Program-made: the position numbers and the translations under genes | Origin: Aptenodytes patagonicus | Lineage: Eukaryota; Chordata; Aves; Sphenisciformes; Spheniscidae | NCBI RefSeq assembly: GCF_965638725.1 | Contig: NW_027472020.1 | Location: 248,001-312,000, forward strand | DNA length: 64,000 bases | Direction of reading: 5' to 3' | In this document: positions 25,400-37,352 of the stretch, in pieces | Layout: every line of letters starts with the position of its first letter | Numbering within the stretch: the stretch's first letter is position 1 | The notes under the pieces: model-generated | What the model saw: the letters and a program-made list of their open reading frames with translations, nothing else | The model's database searches: none | Told to the model about the DNA's origin: nothing

Positions 25400-28060
25400 G
25401 GATGGGGACACCTACTAGGGGATAATGGCTCATTTTAGAGTAGCAGGGCCCAAGTTACCCCAGTCCATGTACTCCTTACATCCCCAAGTGCTGTCTCAGG
25501 TCCTTCAACCCTTGCCTGGTTCCTCTCCGTGCTGTGGTTTTGCTGTCTCCTCCTGTGTTAAGTGTTTCCTGTTGATTTGTGCTGAAGGGAAGTCACACCC
25601 CTGTGGTTTGAGCAATTGCAGAGGGAGAGGGACCGGGGGACAACCTACAGAGGAGATTGGTGCAGGTCCCCCAGGAGAGAAGACACAAGTCCTGGGAGTG
25701 CTGGGGACCTGGGAAAAAAATAGGGTCTTTATGAGGTGAGAAGAAGAGCTGTGGTGCAATGGAAGGGTGTACAGGGCAACTGGGAGGGTTTGGAGGACAC
25801 TGGGAAGGGGTGGAAGAAAGTAGGGGATGGGGGAAGGGCCCGCATTCTGCGAACAACACCCTAACAGTGCCCTGACATGCTATGGGGTTAAGGGGAAGGC
25901 TGCTCCCTCCTAATTAATTGTGGATAGCACTGGGTAATTAGGGGAGAGCCTGTGGCTGGGGGCCAGGAGGGATCTGGGTGTACTTGGGTGTGTGGGGTGG
26001 AGCATGGACATCTGGGTCCTGGGTGGGTAGGAATGGGGCGGGGGGGGGGACACGACGACAAGGGACAATGAGGTAGGTTGGCGCATCCAGTTGCCCAGGA
26101 CCCATGGAGGGCAGGGCTGCTTGTGGGGTTGAATGGGGGAGACAGCATGCCTGGGTCCCCTAAGGGGTTGCGGGGGGGCAGAGGGAGCCGGGACATCTGG
26201 GTCTCTCCTGGGGAGCAGTTGGGTGCAGCAGGGGCACCCGGATACCACAGTGGTTGCCCGTACAATGGGGGTTGCCCTTACAATTCCCTTCCCAGGTAAC
26301 CAGGGCCATGAAGGCTCTGTGGTTGATCGCAATGCTGCTCCTGCCCTATGGGCAGCCCAGAGACCTGCTACCAGAAGTTCTTGTGGCAGCATGCGGGCTA
26401 CCTCATGGCACCAATCCGTATGGGGTCCTGTTATGCAGCATGACATGCATTGCAAGCCCATAGCCCAGTGCCTAAGCCATAGCCCCACTCCTACTCCATC
26501 CTGCGCTCCCACCCCATAACCTGTGCCTGTGCCCCCTCGATCCCACAGCCCCACTCCCACCTCCTGCCCAAACACCCATCCCATTGTGCCATCCCATCAT
26601 GCCACTCCCACTCCATATACCAACCCTCCCCCCCCCCCCCAAAGACCAACATTGACCACACAGGCCCACTCCCACTGCCACAACACCACCAACTCACTCC
26701 CTAGTAAACCACAGCCCCCTCACACCCCATAGCCCCCTCTCACCCCACATCTGCACTGTCTCCGCATAAACAAAATCCTACGCCCAAGTGCTGTTTCCAC
26801 CATCTGGCTTCCTGTTTCTTGGTCCACTCTTTCTCCATAGCATAAAACCTTACCTATAGCACCACTCCAGTCCTGTAGCCTCACTTCTATCCCAGAGCGT
26901 AATGCCTGCTCCGTAACACGAATCTTGCTGCATAGACCCACTCGCACCATGTAGCCCAATTCTACACCATGGGCAAGTAATCACCCTATAGCTTCCCTCC
27001 CACCGCCTACCTCAAAGCCGCATTCTCACCCCATAGCCCAAAGAATACTTGCTGTACTCCTCTACTGCTATCTTATAATCCATCGTCCACTCCATCCCCA
27101 CTCCCACACTATAGCCTGACAGCCACCCTACACCCCCACATCCCATTCCAACCTGGTAATCCAACATGAAGTCTGGTTCCTTTCTCCCACCCTGTTTCCC
27201 TTCTCCCATCCCGCAAGTCACACAAGGACAATCTCATAGAGCAACACAAACTGCAAACATCCATTCATCCATCCATCTACCCCTACAAACCTCATATTCC
27301 CTCCTCACTGTCCCTATAGCCCATCTCTACAGCCAAAATGGTTTGGCAAACCCAAAGCCGACCCTGATCTCGTCCCCACAGATGCCATATGCCCACAGTA
27401 CCCCCTATACTTCTACTGCCTCAATATTTCATCCCTGCAACTCCAGCTCCCCCACAGCCCCTCATTTTTCCATGGTCATAGAATCATAGAACCAAAGTAT
27501 CACAGAATGGCTTGGGTTGGAAGGGACAACCCCCCCGCCATCAGCAGGGACGTCTTTTACTAGATCAGGTGGTTCAAAGGCCCGTCCAACTTGACCTTGA
27601 ACAAATCCAATGATGAGGAATCCACAACTCTGGGCAACCTGTTCCAGTGTCTTACCACCCTCATCATAAAAAAAAGTCTTCCTTATGTCCAACCTAAATC
27701 TCCCCTCGTATTCTAGACCCACAGCTCCCATATATCATACATACAGCCCTCAAAAATGCAATATCCCTTCTTCACATATCCCTTAATATCACAATGCCCC
27801 CATCAGCCACCCCCACCAACACTATATCGCTACAAAGCCCCATATGCTCCTCCTACAGTCCTTGATATACCCCATACTCCTGCAGTGCCTGGCAAATCCC
27901 CACTTTCCCCCAGATTGCACCATTTTCTCAGTGCCCCTTCACTGCTGTCCCAGAGCTCCCCCCCCCGCCCAGTCACCTGCCCCCTCTGTGGTGGCTCTCC
28001 CAGCACCCACTGCACCCCCCCCCCCTCCCCCCCTTGGATGCCTTTGCCCTAACATCAGGG
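25400..28060. other. C-rich low-complexity tract, no gene seen
   Basis: From about 25.9 kb the + strand becomes G-rich, and from 26.45 kb C-rich, with endlessly recurring CCCATAGCCC, CACTCCCAC and ATCCCA words and poly-C runs (26628-26640, 28013-28030). It looks like a decayed minisatellite of the kind seen in GC-rich bird DNA. Long frames on both strands here (for example 25910-26584 reverse) are products of skewed composition. Confidence 0.5.
27477..27722 (-). mobile_element. CR1 LINE 3' end fragment
   Basis: It begins at the left with the reverse complement of the CR1 tail (AGAATCATAGAACC, then AGAATGGCTTGGGTTGGAAG) and continues through the 3' UTR and end of ORF2 (AACCTGTTCCAGTGTCTTAC). 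Inserted in the C-rich tract. Confidence 0.9.
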
Positions 28061-28568
28061 ACAGGGACAACCCCGGGCGAGGAGACAGAATGACAGCAGT
28101 GGCTGCTGGGTTGATGAGTTACCAAAGGACCTGTTCTGCTTTGGGGACTCTCTCTACAACTTCTTTCTTCTCAGCCTTCCTCTGTCTGCCTCCATTGCTT
28201 CGCCAACCTCTTTCAGATGCAAATAAGAACCAGGGATAATGGGAACATTGTGGGATTATGGGTGAGATGGAGCAGAGGCATGCACATATACACAAATACA
28301 AGCACACGCTTTGGGAAGGCACATGGACATGTGCATCTTTCAGTGAAACCCACAAGACCCAAACACACATCCAGCTTTATTCGGAGAGAGCCGAGGCAGG
28401 TTGGAAGGCACGGGGGTCTGCACAGAAGAAAGGAGCAGCCAAATCAATGTCAGTCAAACATGCAGCACTTTTGCCTCTTGGGAAGTCTGAGGCAGACAAC
28501 GAGGAACGAGGCAGGACCCGAGGGAACAGATTGCCTTAGCTAAATGGAGCAAAACCTTTAGGGAATTC

Positions 28569-31500
28569 TTATTCCATCCGGAATCCCTCTTCCACATCTG
28601 CAAATGAAGGAAGCAGCAGCATCGGAAATGGCTTCTCTTCAGTCTTGGACCTCTAAGGGAGACAGATGAGGGGATCAAAGGAGGGAGGAGGGTGAGAATC
28701 ATAGAATAATTTAAGTTGGAAAATACCTTTATGATCATTGAGTCCAACCGTAAACTTAACACTACCATTAAACCATGTCCCTAAGTGCCACATCTACAAG
28801 TCTTTTAAATAACTCCAGGGATAGTGAGTCAACTACGACTGAGGAGCAATACTTTTCAAATTCTCTGTCCAGAACATCCTCCCAAAACACCTTTGAACAA
28901 AATGTTTGTTAGGTTCCATTTTTTCTTTGGGAAAAAAGGTGGAATAACAGTCAAACCAGGTAATTATTTGGCAAAGAAAATGAATTCCCAGGAGTCTAAG
29001 AATTAGTGTGGCCTAATGAAAGTAAAATATTTACCTCTTCTCTTCATCAGGCAGTGGGAGAAGAAAAAGATGAGGCCATTGATGGTAAAGAATGAACCCC
29101 CAACAATGATGTCTGGAATCCAGCTGATTTTATGGCCTGGGAAAGATTCAATGGTGATTTTAGCATGACACGACATTCCTTGCCCCCCCACCCCCAAAAA
29201 AACCCCACACACATGCTAAAACCAGATAAAGTGATGTTACAGACTTTTCATTGAGATCTTTTTCTCCAGTATCTCCCCTTAAAAACATGGGCAGGTATGG
29301 CAATGACCTCATTTAGTGATGGAAAGAGAGACTGAGGCAAAGAGATGGATGGTCATAGGACAGGGAGGGGTGGAGATGAAACTCATGGATGAATCCATAG
29401 GCAAGCACACAGGGAATGAATTAGCTAATGATGGGTCAGTAGCTACTAGATGCTCTAGTGAGGAGGGGTTTGAAAACTCACTTTTCACATTGACATTGAC
29501 ACCACAGCTCGTTTCTGAGAGAACGGGACGTCCAGACTTAATTACATAATAGGCACAACTGTAAGACCCAGAGTCATTCTCTCCCTTGATCCTGAGATTG
29601 TAGCTGTAGTTGTTCACATTCGATACTAGGATGGAGATCTGAAGTCCAAAGTCTGCATAGTACTGGACTTCTCTAACATAGGCTGGAGATGAGTGGAAGG
29701 AGCAGACTAGCTTGACACAGTTCCCAGGTCTATAGACCTGCTGCTGAGGATCCAGGGACAAAGTTGGGGCCATGGGAGCAGCTGGAGGAAAAAAACAACA
29801 AAACCCCAAGCAATCCGCCATCTATTGACATCAGGACCTGTGCGTAAACCCCATGATTTTTCCCAATGTCACGACTCAGCCTCGACAAAATGAACCACAG
29901 AACAGCTTCTGGGGAGTCACTTGTGTCTCTCTTTTCTGTGCCCTTCTTGAAGCGTGGGCAGATGAAGGAAAGACCCACGATTCTCAATAAGAATTCGAGG
30001 TAGCTTAAGCAGTTTCTCTGTATTCACTGAAGTGCAGAAAAGAAGTATTTTTACGTGCCCAACGCAGGAAGGCATGTAATGCACCCCAAGCCCTAATGAA
30101 AGGCTTGGGGAGGCTCACTGCTGTAAGACCTCTTGGAGGTGACACAGCTGTTAGGCCAACTTAGTCCTGCTTTCTCAAGAGAAATCCAGGAGCACACAAG
30201 GAGCTTGTGAGAAGCCAGAGCAACTTCATCTGTCCATTGGCAACCAAAGGATAGGGTCATCGGACAAGATCATGCTTTAAAGGGAGGTGTGCGCTGTCCG
30301 GGCTGATCGTTCTCAAGGCATATAAACGAGACCAACTTACCCTGTACCTTAACTGAAAGAGGGAGGCTCCTACTGGAAGGCCTTTCTTGTCCAGAGTCCT
30401 CCTCAAAGTACATGCACGTGTATTCCCCAGCAGATGCTTTTGTAGCTGTGAGCTGGAACCTGGCAATCAGGAGGGAGTAAGGTGCTTGCAGGTGTATTTG
30501 CTCCCCACTTTGGTTGAAAAACCGAAATCCACCAATTTTCCTGTTTTTCGCAGCCAAGCACTTCAAAGTGACAACTTCTCCTTCATAATAGACATCATAT
30601 CTGGGGTCTGCGGAGAGCGTAGGGGCTGGCAGAGGGTCTGGGGAAGAAAGAAAGGCTTTGGAGGATGGGAGGGAACTTTCAGAGAGGAAAGGAAAGAGAG
30701 ACACCCCTTTTCCCTCCATTTTACAAAGCACAGCTCAACCCCACCTTGTTGTCAAAGGCTCAGTTCACCTGGAGAGCATCTTGTGAGAGCTCCAGCAGTG
30801 CTTACCTGCAGAAGACACAGCCAACGGTAGCAGCTGGAGGAAAGCCGCGAGAGAGGGGCATTGAGATGACAAGAGAGAGGAGGCTGCAAAAAGGAGAGAA
30901 AAGAAGTGACTTAGGCAGCAACTGCCCTATGAAGTCCTGCCCCTTTTGGCTACCAATCAAGAGGGCAGCCCCTCCACAACATCATATGGATTCACACAGG
31001 TCATGGTTCCTTTTTGTGCCACCGTGGCATGGAAAGCCTAGACCATGGAGAAAACCTGTGAAAACAATTTCATGTGCCAATGACGCCACCCATGGGGGGG
31101 AAAAAAAAAATCTACAAACCTCAACATGCCCCTGAACTTATCTTTTAGCTACATGGAACACATGTTGGATGAGATTATGTCTCCTGTTAGAAGCAATTTG
31201 GTGATTGCCGAGCAATTGATTGAATCAGCACTGGGAAATGATATCCTGAAACTTAAAGAAATGGGGCTGCTGGAGTCCTTACGGCGTTAGGAAGGATGGG
31301 CGATCTCATGGGTTCTACCAAGGGAGAAAGAGGCATTGAGCCGGGGTGCAGGACAGGATGAGCTCAAGGTCTAGTTGCATCAAATACCAGGTTGCAGAAA
31401 GGAATCTTTGAGGGTCTCTTGCCAGCTATGAGGTGGGAGTTGTTGCTTGGATTACAGATGAGGAGGGCCTGTGAGCTGTGGTGGGCTGGCCCTGGCTGGC

Positions 31501-33327
31501 AGAGCAGCCCCACACAGACACCTTTCTCCCTGCATGCAGCAGGATGGGAGAAGAGACTAGGAAGAACAAAAACAAGAGAACTCAGCGGGTTGAGACAAAA
31601 AAAGTTAAATAAGTAATGGAAAGAGGAAGAAAGGAGAAAAACTATCTCCATCCATCAAAATTTTTTCTCCCCATGGAGAGAGGGCAGCACATCCCAAACC
31701 TGTTGGCCTCTTCCTTTCTGCTTCCTTGAAAAAACAGTTTAGACTTGGGCAACTTGAGAGTAATCCAAGCACCTGTATTTTTGTCTTGACTTCTGTTGGT
31801 GATGCCATAGAGACTCATCTTGCCTATGTTTGGCTGATTCAGTCAAGACATTAAGTGCCGTGCAAGTGTTGCCAATGTGGCAACCCAGGATAAGGTCTCA
31901 GCTAACCTCAAGTTCTCCCAGAACCTTAGGACTGTCTGGAAATAATTTTGGGAGTCCACGGAGTGGGGAGGCTGGGAACGGGCAGCAGCGGGGAGAGGAC
32001 CCTGGATCCATCTCACTGGACTAGCGATGGTGGGTGTAGTTGGGTTTTGCTGTTCCAAGTGTGTGGCAGCAGATCTAATCAGATGCTTTATGCTGAAAAG
32101 TGTCTCCCCCACACAGAGCAACTGAACGTAGTGTCCTTTGTAATGGGGTGAGGTGCACACAGGAAGAGGATGTGTGCAGGTGCACGTCCCTTCTTTTCAA
32201 CCCCCCACTGATGATGCTGAAAAATTAGTGCTGAACAGAGGTGGGAGAGAGGCAGCCTTGAGCATTTAAAGTCCTGGAGCACAGTTTTGACCTGAGAGAT
32301 TGTTCTTAGACAGATCATATCTTTGTTTCACCCCTTGTCTGGAATGAAGTAGTCCTAGTCTGGTTCTCAAGCGAGGAACCAGACCGAAAAAAGAAAGCAG
32401 AACAACTGATCAGATAGGATTTCACAAGCATCTACACCAGAAAGGCACACAATGGTGGAAGCGATATTTAACAGCCAGACCCCTTTACCACAAAGAAGAT
32501 CACTTGTTGGGATCCTCTCCAGCACCACAGTACCGAGTTTTCAGCCAAATGTTCTTCATCTCCTGAGAATACGGATAGCCAGGTGACAGGACAGCACTAA
32601 CTGCATCAACCCACCAGAGAAATATATTATTAGGATAGGCTAGGCCAGAATAGACTAGACTAGACTAGAACAGAATATTTTTCAGTTAGACGGGAACTAC
32701 AGCCATAATCTACTCCAAATGCGTGACCATTTCAGGGCTGACCAAAAGTTAAAGCATGTTATTAAGCCCATTGTCCAAATGCTTCTTAAACACTGACAGG
32801 TTTCGGGGCATCGACCACCTCTCCAGGAAATCTGGTTCCAGTGTTTGATTATTGAGGGTCTAAGGGAAGGGGAGTGGAAAGAGGGGAGGAGAGGAGAAAG
32901 AGGAACAGGGTTATAGAGAGGAGGATGAAAGACAGGAGGGAAGATTGGATTGAAAGCCAGAATGGAGAGAGAGAAAGAAGAGATGATGGCTGCAAAAGAA
33001 AGGACTCGAGAGAGCTATAAGGCAGAAGGCGGCCTAGAGATAAAAGAAAGGAAAAGACTGGAGAAGGGAGAGGGGAAGAAACGAGAGAAGAGGAAAAAGG
33101 AGAAAAAGCATAGGCATGGAGAAGACAAGAGGAGAGGAGGGGAGGGGGAGGGGAGGGAGAGGAGAGGAGAGGAGAGGAGAGGAGAGGAGAGGAGAGGAGA
33201 GGAGAGGAGAGGAGAGGAGAGGAGAGGAGAGGAGAGGAGAGGAGAGGAGAGGAGAGGAGAGGAGAGGAGAGAGCAATGTGGGGATGAGTGACTCACTGAG
33301 GAATATCACGAGGCAGTAGACGATCAT
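28569..33327 (-). CDS. Two-Ig-domain transmembrane receptor
   Basis: Six exons on the reverse strand, all junctions phase 1, total 278 residues. Exon 1 (33327-33297) starts MIVYCLVIFL. Exon 2 (30883-30806) completes the signal peptide (FLQLLPLAVSSA). Exon 3 (30637-30341) is Ig domain 1, with cysteines in VTLKCLAAK and GEYTCMYFEE. Exon 4 (29781-29482) is Ig domain 2, with VKLVCSFHSS and GSYSCAYYV. Exon 5 (29136-29035) is a membrane segment (DIIVGGSFFTINGLIFFFSH) ended by KRRG. Exon 6 (28597-28569) adds DVEEGFRME and stops. The split leader and all-phase-1 Ig exons are typical of leukocyte Ig-like receptor families such as the leukocyte receptor complex or Fc-receptor-like genes. There is no ITIM in the short tail and no basic residue in the membrane span, so signalling is unexplained. 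Intron 1 (30884-33296) holds a CR1 and, just inside the donor, a GGAGA array. Ligand unknown. Receptor call firm, family name open. Confidence 0.85.
28696..28840 (-). mobile_element. Decayed CR1 tail fragment
   Basis: Reverse-strand CR1 3' sequence (AGAATCATAGAATAATTTAAG, GAGTCCAACCG, TAACTCCAGGGATAGTGA), more diverged than the other copies. It lies in the last intron of the Ig receptor gene. Confidence 0.75.
32648..32862 (-). mobile_element. CR1 fragment in receptor intron 1
   Basis: It starts with a TAGAC-type tail repeat, then TTCAGTTAGACGGGAACTAC, GCATCGACCACCTCTCCAGG and TCTGGTTCCAGTGTTTGA, the usual 3' CR1 words in reverse orientation. Confidence 0.75.
33156..33271. repeat. (GGAGA)n pentanucleotide array
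   Basis: About 23 uninterrupted GGAGA units, preceded by a purine-rich lead-in from 33121. On the coding (reverse) strand of the Ig receptor it is a TCTCC pyrimidine tract that begins about 20 bases after the exon 1 donor. Confidence 0.98.
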
Positions 33328-34508
33328 GGCACCGTGACCCAGGGGGTGCTCAGGGCTCTGTGCCAGCCTGTCCAGGAGAGGATTGTGCTGCCTGATTGCT
33401 CTATCTTGCCTTCTTGATCTGTCTGACTCAAGTTAAGTTGTCAGAGGGGCAGGGAGAGGAAGTGATGCATAATGAAGTTAAGCCGCCAACCATAGCTGGG
33501 AGCTTGGGGGAAGCTACACCCTGGATGTTGCATGTTTTGGGCTTGATACTGTGTTTTCAGAGATCTTTTCCTCCCACAGCTCTAGATCAGCTTTGGGCTG
33601 TCTCTTTGCCCCATGAACCATTGTCCGCCTCATACCTCCCCTGAACTGGTGGACAGAAGGTGGCCATTATCTATTCTGTCTTGCCTTAAGCATCTTCCTC
33701 ACTACGAGTGACAAAGAGGCTCAGTTGTAGCAAGGTCTTTTATTCTTGTTTCCATTTCCCAGACCACAGAATCCAACCTTCCCCTTCTATTTTTTCCTTC
33801 GCTCCCATCATGCCTGTGTCTAACCCAAGAGTCCCAAGACTAGAGGTGTCTGTAGTCCAGCAACCTGCAGACAAATGGCTGGGAAGTGACATCTGCAAAC
33901 AGGTCCCACGAAGATGCTTTCCACAACTTTCTCTTGTATTGCACCAGAACTGGCATAGCATCAGCAGGTGTACAGGGGACACTTTTGGATGATTTGGAAG
34001 CTGTAGAGGACTCAGGGACCCGTCTTAAGATACGTCAACATCCATTTAAAACGCTGGTTTGGCTGTTCAAAGCAAAGTAGACTAGAGAAAAAAAAAGTCC
34101 TTTCCTCCTTCTTTCTTTCCTCCTCCACTGAGACAGAGAAGGGGCCGCAAGTGAGGCACCTTTTCAGCAAAGACACGATCCAGGTAATCCCGAGATCAAA
34201 TACCACTTTAACTAATCAGGGCCATAGCATAAGCCCTCGTGTCAACTTTGTTGTGGCGTTTATTGGTAAGCCACCTGACTTGCAACAAGCGTGCTGTTGC
34301 TAGCTGAAAAGGCTTGTAGGAGGCCCTCAAAATGTCCTAGATCTTGGCAGTCAATGCGGTGTTAGTGCCCATCTTGCACTCAGAGGATCGGAGGTTGGGA
34401 TGAGGAGATATTGCTGATCTGAGCTGCCACCATCGCACCTGCATGGCATGGTTTTGGAGGAGGCTGCTCCGCATTGCTCAATATTTTGGGGACTTGGGTG
34501 TGGTCCAC
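33328..34508. other. Upstream of the Ig receptor, no exon seen
   Basis: This should hold the receptor promoter, because the gene is transcribed leftwards from here. I do not see a convincing TATA box or known repeat. Confidence 0.3.
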
Positions 34509-35084
34509 TGTCATGGTTTAACCCCAGTTGGCAACTAAGCACCACACAGCCGCTCGCTCACCACCACCCGCCTCTGAACAGGGGAGAGAATCGGAAGAGC
34601 AAAAGCGGGAAAACTCATATGTTGAGATAAGAACAGTTTAATTCTTGAAATAGTAGAACAATAACTTAAAAAAAATTGTAATGGAAAGTAAAACAAAGAG
34701 AGAAACCAAAAAACCTAGGGCAAGAAAAAAAATTGATGCAACCACTCGCCATCTGCCGACCAACGCCCAGATAGTCCCTGAGCAGCGATCGCTGCCCTCC
34801 TGCTAGCTTTCCCCAAGTTTATATGCTGAGCATGACGGCATATTGTATGGAATATCCCTTTGGGCAGTTTGGGTCAGCTGTCCTGGCTGTGCCCCCTCCC
34901 AGCTTCTTGCGCACCTTCTCGCTGGCAGAGCATGGGAAGATGAAAAGTCCTTGACTTAGTAAGACCACTCCTTAGCAACAACTAAAACACGTGTTATCAC
35001 ATTATTCTCATGCTAAATCCAAGACACAGCACTATGCCAGCTACTAGGAAGAAAATTAACTCTATCCCAGCTGAAACCAGGACA
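34509..35084 (-). mobile_element. Solo LTR of an endogenous retrovirus
   Basis: A 576-base element with TG...CA ends (TGTCATGGTTTAACCCCAG at the left, GCTGAAACCAGGACA at the right). In reverse orientation it has a TATAAA box (near 34822) and the same order of blocks as 43410-43966, so it belongs to the same LTR family with opposite orientation. No internal retroviral genes flank it. I could not find a perfect target-site duplication. Confidence 0.8.
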
Positions 35085-35227
35085 TCCAGGCATTGAAGGA
35101 CTCCCCAGTGGAAGGGTATCTTTGGAGCAGAAGCACGCCTCCCTAGTTCTGCTCACTAATGTCATGTTGCCTTTCCAGCCTCGATATGTATGCTCTGATC
35201 TGATCCTCCTTTGTCCTCGTGGCTTAC

Positions 35228-36300
35228 CTCTCCTCCTCTGACAGATACAGGCTGTCAGCAGCAACAGGATGGGCACAGCAGCCGCAGATGTACATGCAGG
35301 TGCCAATGGGATGAATGGAGACGGGCTTTTTTTAGTTAGAGTCTTGAAGGAAAATGAGCAAAAGCAACCCATCAGTAAGAGAACCTCAAGCCATACGTCT
35401 ACTAAGCCAAGTGTTTCTTCTTTCTGTCCTGGTTTCCTGTGAGAGGAAATGCAATGTTGGGGAATGAGTTTATTTTCCTTCATCTTTGCTCCCTGTTATC
35501 TACAGAGTGACGATGAAGCCAGTTTGTCTATGTTTCTCGACACCCTGCCCCACCTCATCCCGTCCTGAAAACTCCATTACTTCTGCAGTCCTGGGGCTCA
35601 ACCATGCCATCAGAAGGATTCTCCAGCTAACATTCTCTCCTGCAACCATGCTGCAATCCCAGACACAGCCCAGGTGGGGGGGGGGTTAGTTGTTCAATTA
35701 CTCTTGCTGTCCGTGCCATGGGGCAAGTAACACAGTCCCTGGTGCTTTGGGGGTTTTGGCCAATTGCTCAGATAAGCCAGGGACCATTCCACAGCGGTAT
35801 CAGGTATGACCACCCTGGCCATACGAGCAGAAGCCATTCTCTGGCCTAGTTGACTTGTTGCTCTAGTCTTTATGTTTCAGGACTATGGTGGTCTAGAGGT
35901 GAAAGAGATCATATATAAAGCAGTGTAGACATGTGAGGATGTGAATCCGTCTCAAATGCAACACAAAGGTCCGTCTAGTTTTCCTGGGAATGGTCTTGAC
36001 CGGAAAAGGCTTGGGTGGCTGCAGGGGCTCATTTTGCATGGTGACCACCATAGCCTGGCTCAGGAGTGACAGGAACCACTTGCCACTGACACTGTCCTTG
36101 TACCTGCACATGATTTAGCCCATTGTGGTGTGTTTGGCTGCCAGCATGCCCGAGAGATCAGTTCCTTGTGCAAGTCTCTGAGAATTGCTCTGCACCATCT
36201 TTATAGAAGTAAAGCTTCCATCCATTGCAAGCAAAGAAAATGAACCTCGGTTTTGCCCTAGAGGGATGATGGGAAGCACATTATGGGAATTTACCTCCAA
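35228..36300 (-). pseudogene. Relic of a second Ig-superfamily receptor
   Basis: On the reverse strand, 36300-35990 reads as a decayed Ig domain with the end motif MCRYKDSVSGKWFLSLL, preceded by an in-frame stop at about 36112-36114 where a glycine-x-tyrosine would be expected. Further on, 35342-35228 is a good transmembrane exon (PLAPACTSAAAVPILLLLTA then CICQRRRG) with a pyrimidine-rich acceptor and a GTAAGC donor. The exon starts in phase 0, unlike the phase-1 introns of the intact neighbour. I find no complete leader or second Ig domain. A non-functional sister of the gene at 28.6-33.3 kb is the simplest reading. Confidence 0.5.
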
Positions 36301-37055
36301 AACCAGACCTGAATTTCATGAGTCTGTAACTGTGTCCACCTATGCTCCTAGACCTTGCTGTAGACCCTGAGAAAAAAAACTTCCTCTTTACAGTAAAAGC
36401 CAGAAACTTGTTCTGCATAAGCAGCACCCACCCACTTCCTCCTTGAACCCAGAGTTTATTTCTTGTTTATTCTCAATGGGAATACCAATGAAGCTAGACC
36501 TTCAATTTATAGATAAGAAAAATTCAATGCCTATGGAAAAGAGCAAATACATGCTCACCAACGAAACAATTGTACTGAGAAAATACCAACCAGCTCTCCT
36601 AAAAGTCCATATCTACACACCGTCTTCTGGTGTATGGAAGGCATTTACAGATAGCTCAGCTTCTCGCTGAAGTTCAGGCAGTTCTGTTTGTACAGCAACA
36701 GGGCTCTTGCCCACCATTGTGTTAACTCATGCAACCCACCTGCAATGATTGTTAGGTGAATCAGGCTGGTATGTCCCCAGGTGGAGCACCTGAGATGCTT
36801 GAGTCCTTGGGGCAACAGATGTGAGATAGGTTCTCATGAGCCCAGATGTTCACGTCTCCCAAGACAAGAAGGAAATGAGCCACCCCGCACACTCTCCCTA
36901 CACCCAGGATTGTTACCTGCAGACAACCCACATGTGAAAAATACCTGTACAGAAGATGAAAGACAGAAAAGAGAAAAGTGAGAGATCTGTGGTGGATATA
37001 GGCAGTGCTGCAGAAACTGTTGAGAGGGCTGTCAGTTGAGAGGCGAGGCGAGGGC

Positions 37056-37352
37056 AGGAGAGGAGAGGAGAGGAGAGGAGAGGAGAGGAGAGGAGAGGAG
37101 AGGAGAGGAGAGGAGAGGAGAGGAGAGGAGAGGAGAGGAGAGGAGAGGAGAGGAGAGGGAAGAGAAGAGAAGAGAGAAAAGAGAAGAGAAGAGAAGAGAA
37201 GAGAAGAGAAGAGAAGAGAAGAGAAGAGAAGAGAAGAGAAGAGAAGAGAAGAGAAGAGAAGAGAAGAGAAGAGAAGAGAAGAGAAGAGAAGAGAAGAGAA
37301 GAGAAGAGAAGAGAAGAGAAGAGAAGAGAAGAGAAGAGAAGAGAAGAGAAAA
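37056..37352. repeat. (AGGAG)n then (GAGAA)n pentanucleotide array
   Basis: About 20 AGGAG units (37056-37158) switch to about 38 GAGAA units (37159-37352), with one interruption near 37172. The first block has the same motif as 33156-33271, 3.9 kb away. The long arginine/glutamate or serine/leucine frames across it are artefacts of the repeat. Confidence 0.98.

Noticed and set aside
25910-26584. Reverse-strand frame of 224 codons in the C-rich tract
   Set aside because: Tryptophan/glycine-rich product typical of low-complexity DNA, with frames open on both strands.
32950-33327. Long Arg/Gly/Glu or Leu/Ser open frames
   Set aside because: Produced by the GGAGA repeat, which has no stop in any frame. 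Only the 33297-33327 leader exon is real coding.
36913-36960. Possible tiny leader exon (GIFHMWVVCR) for the dead receptor
   Set aside because: 28 bases between a CAG and a GTAACA are too little evidence, and nothing links it to the relic exons.
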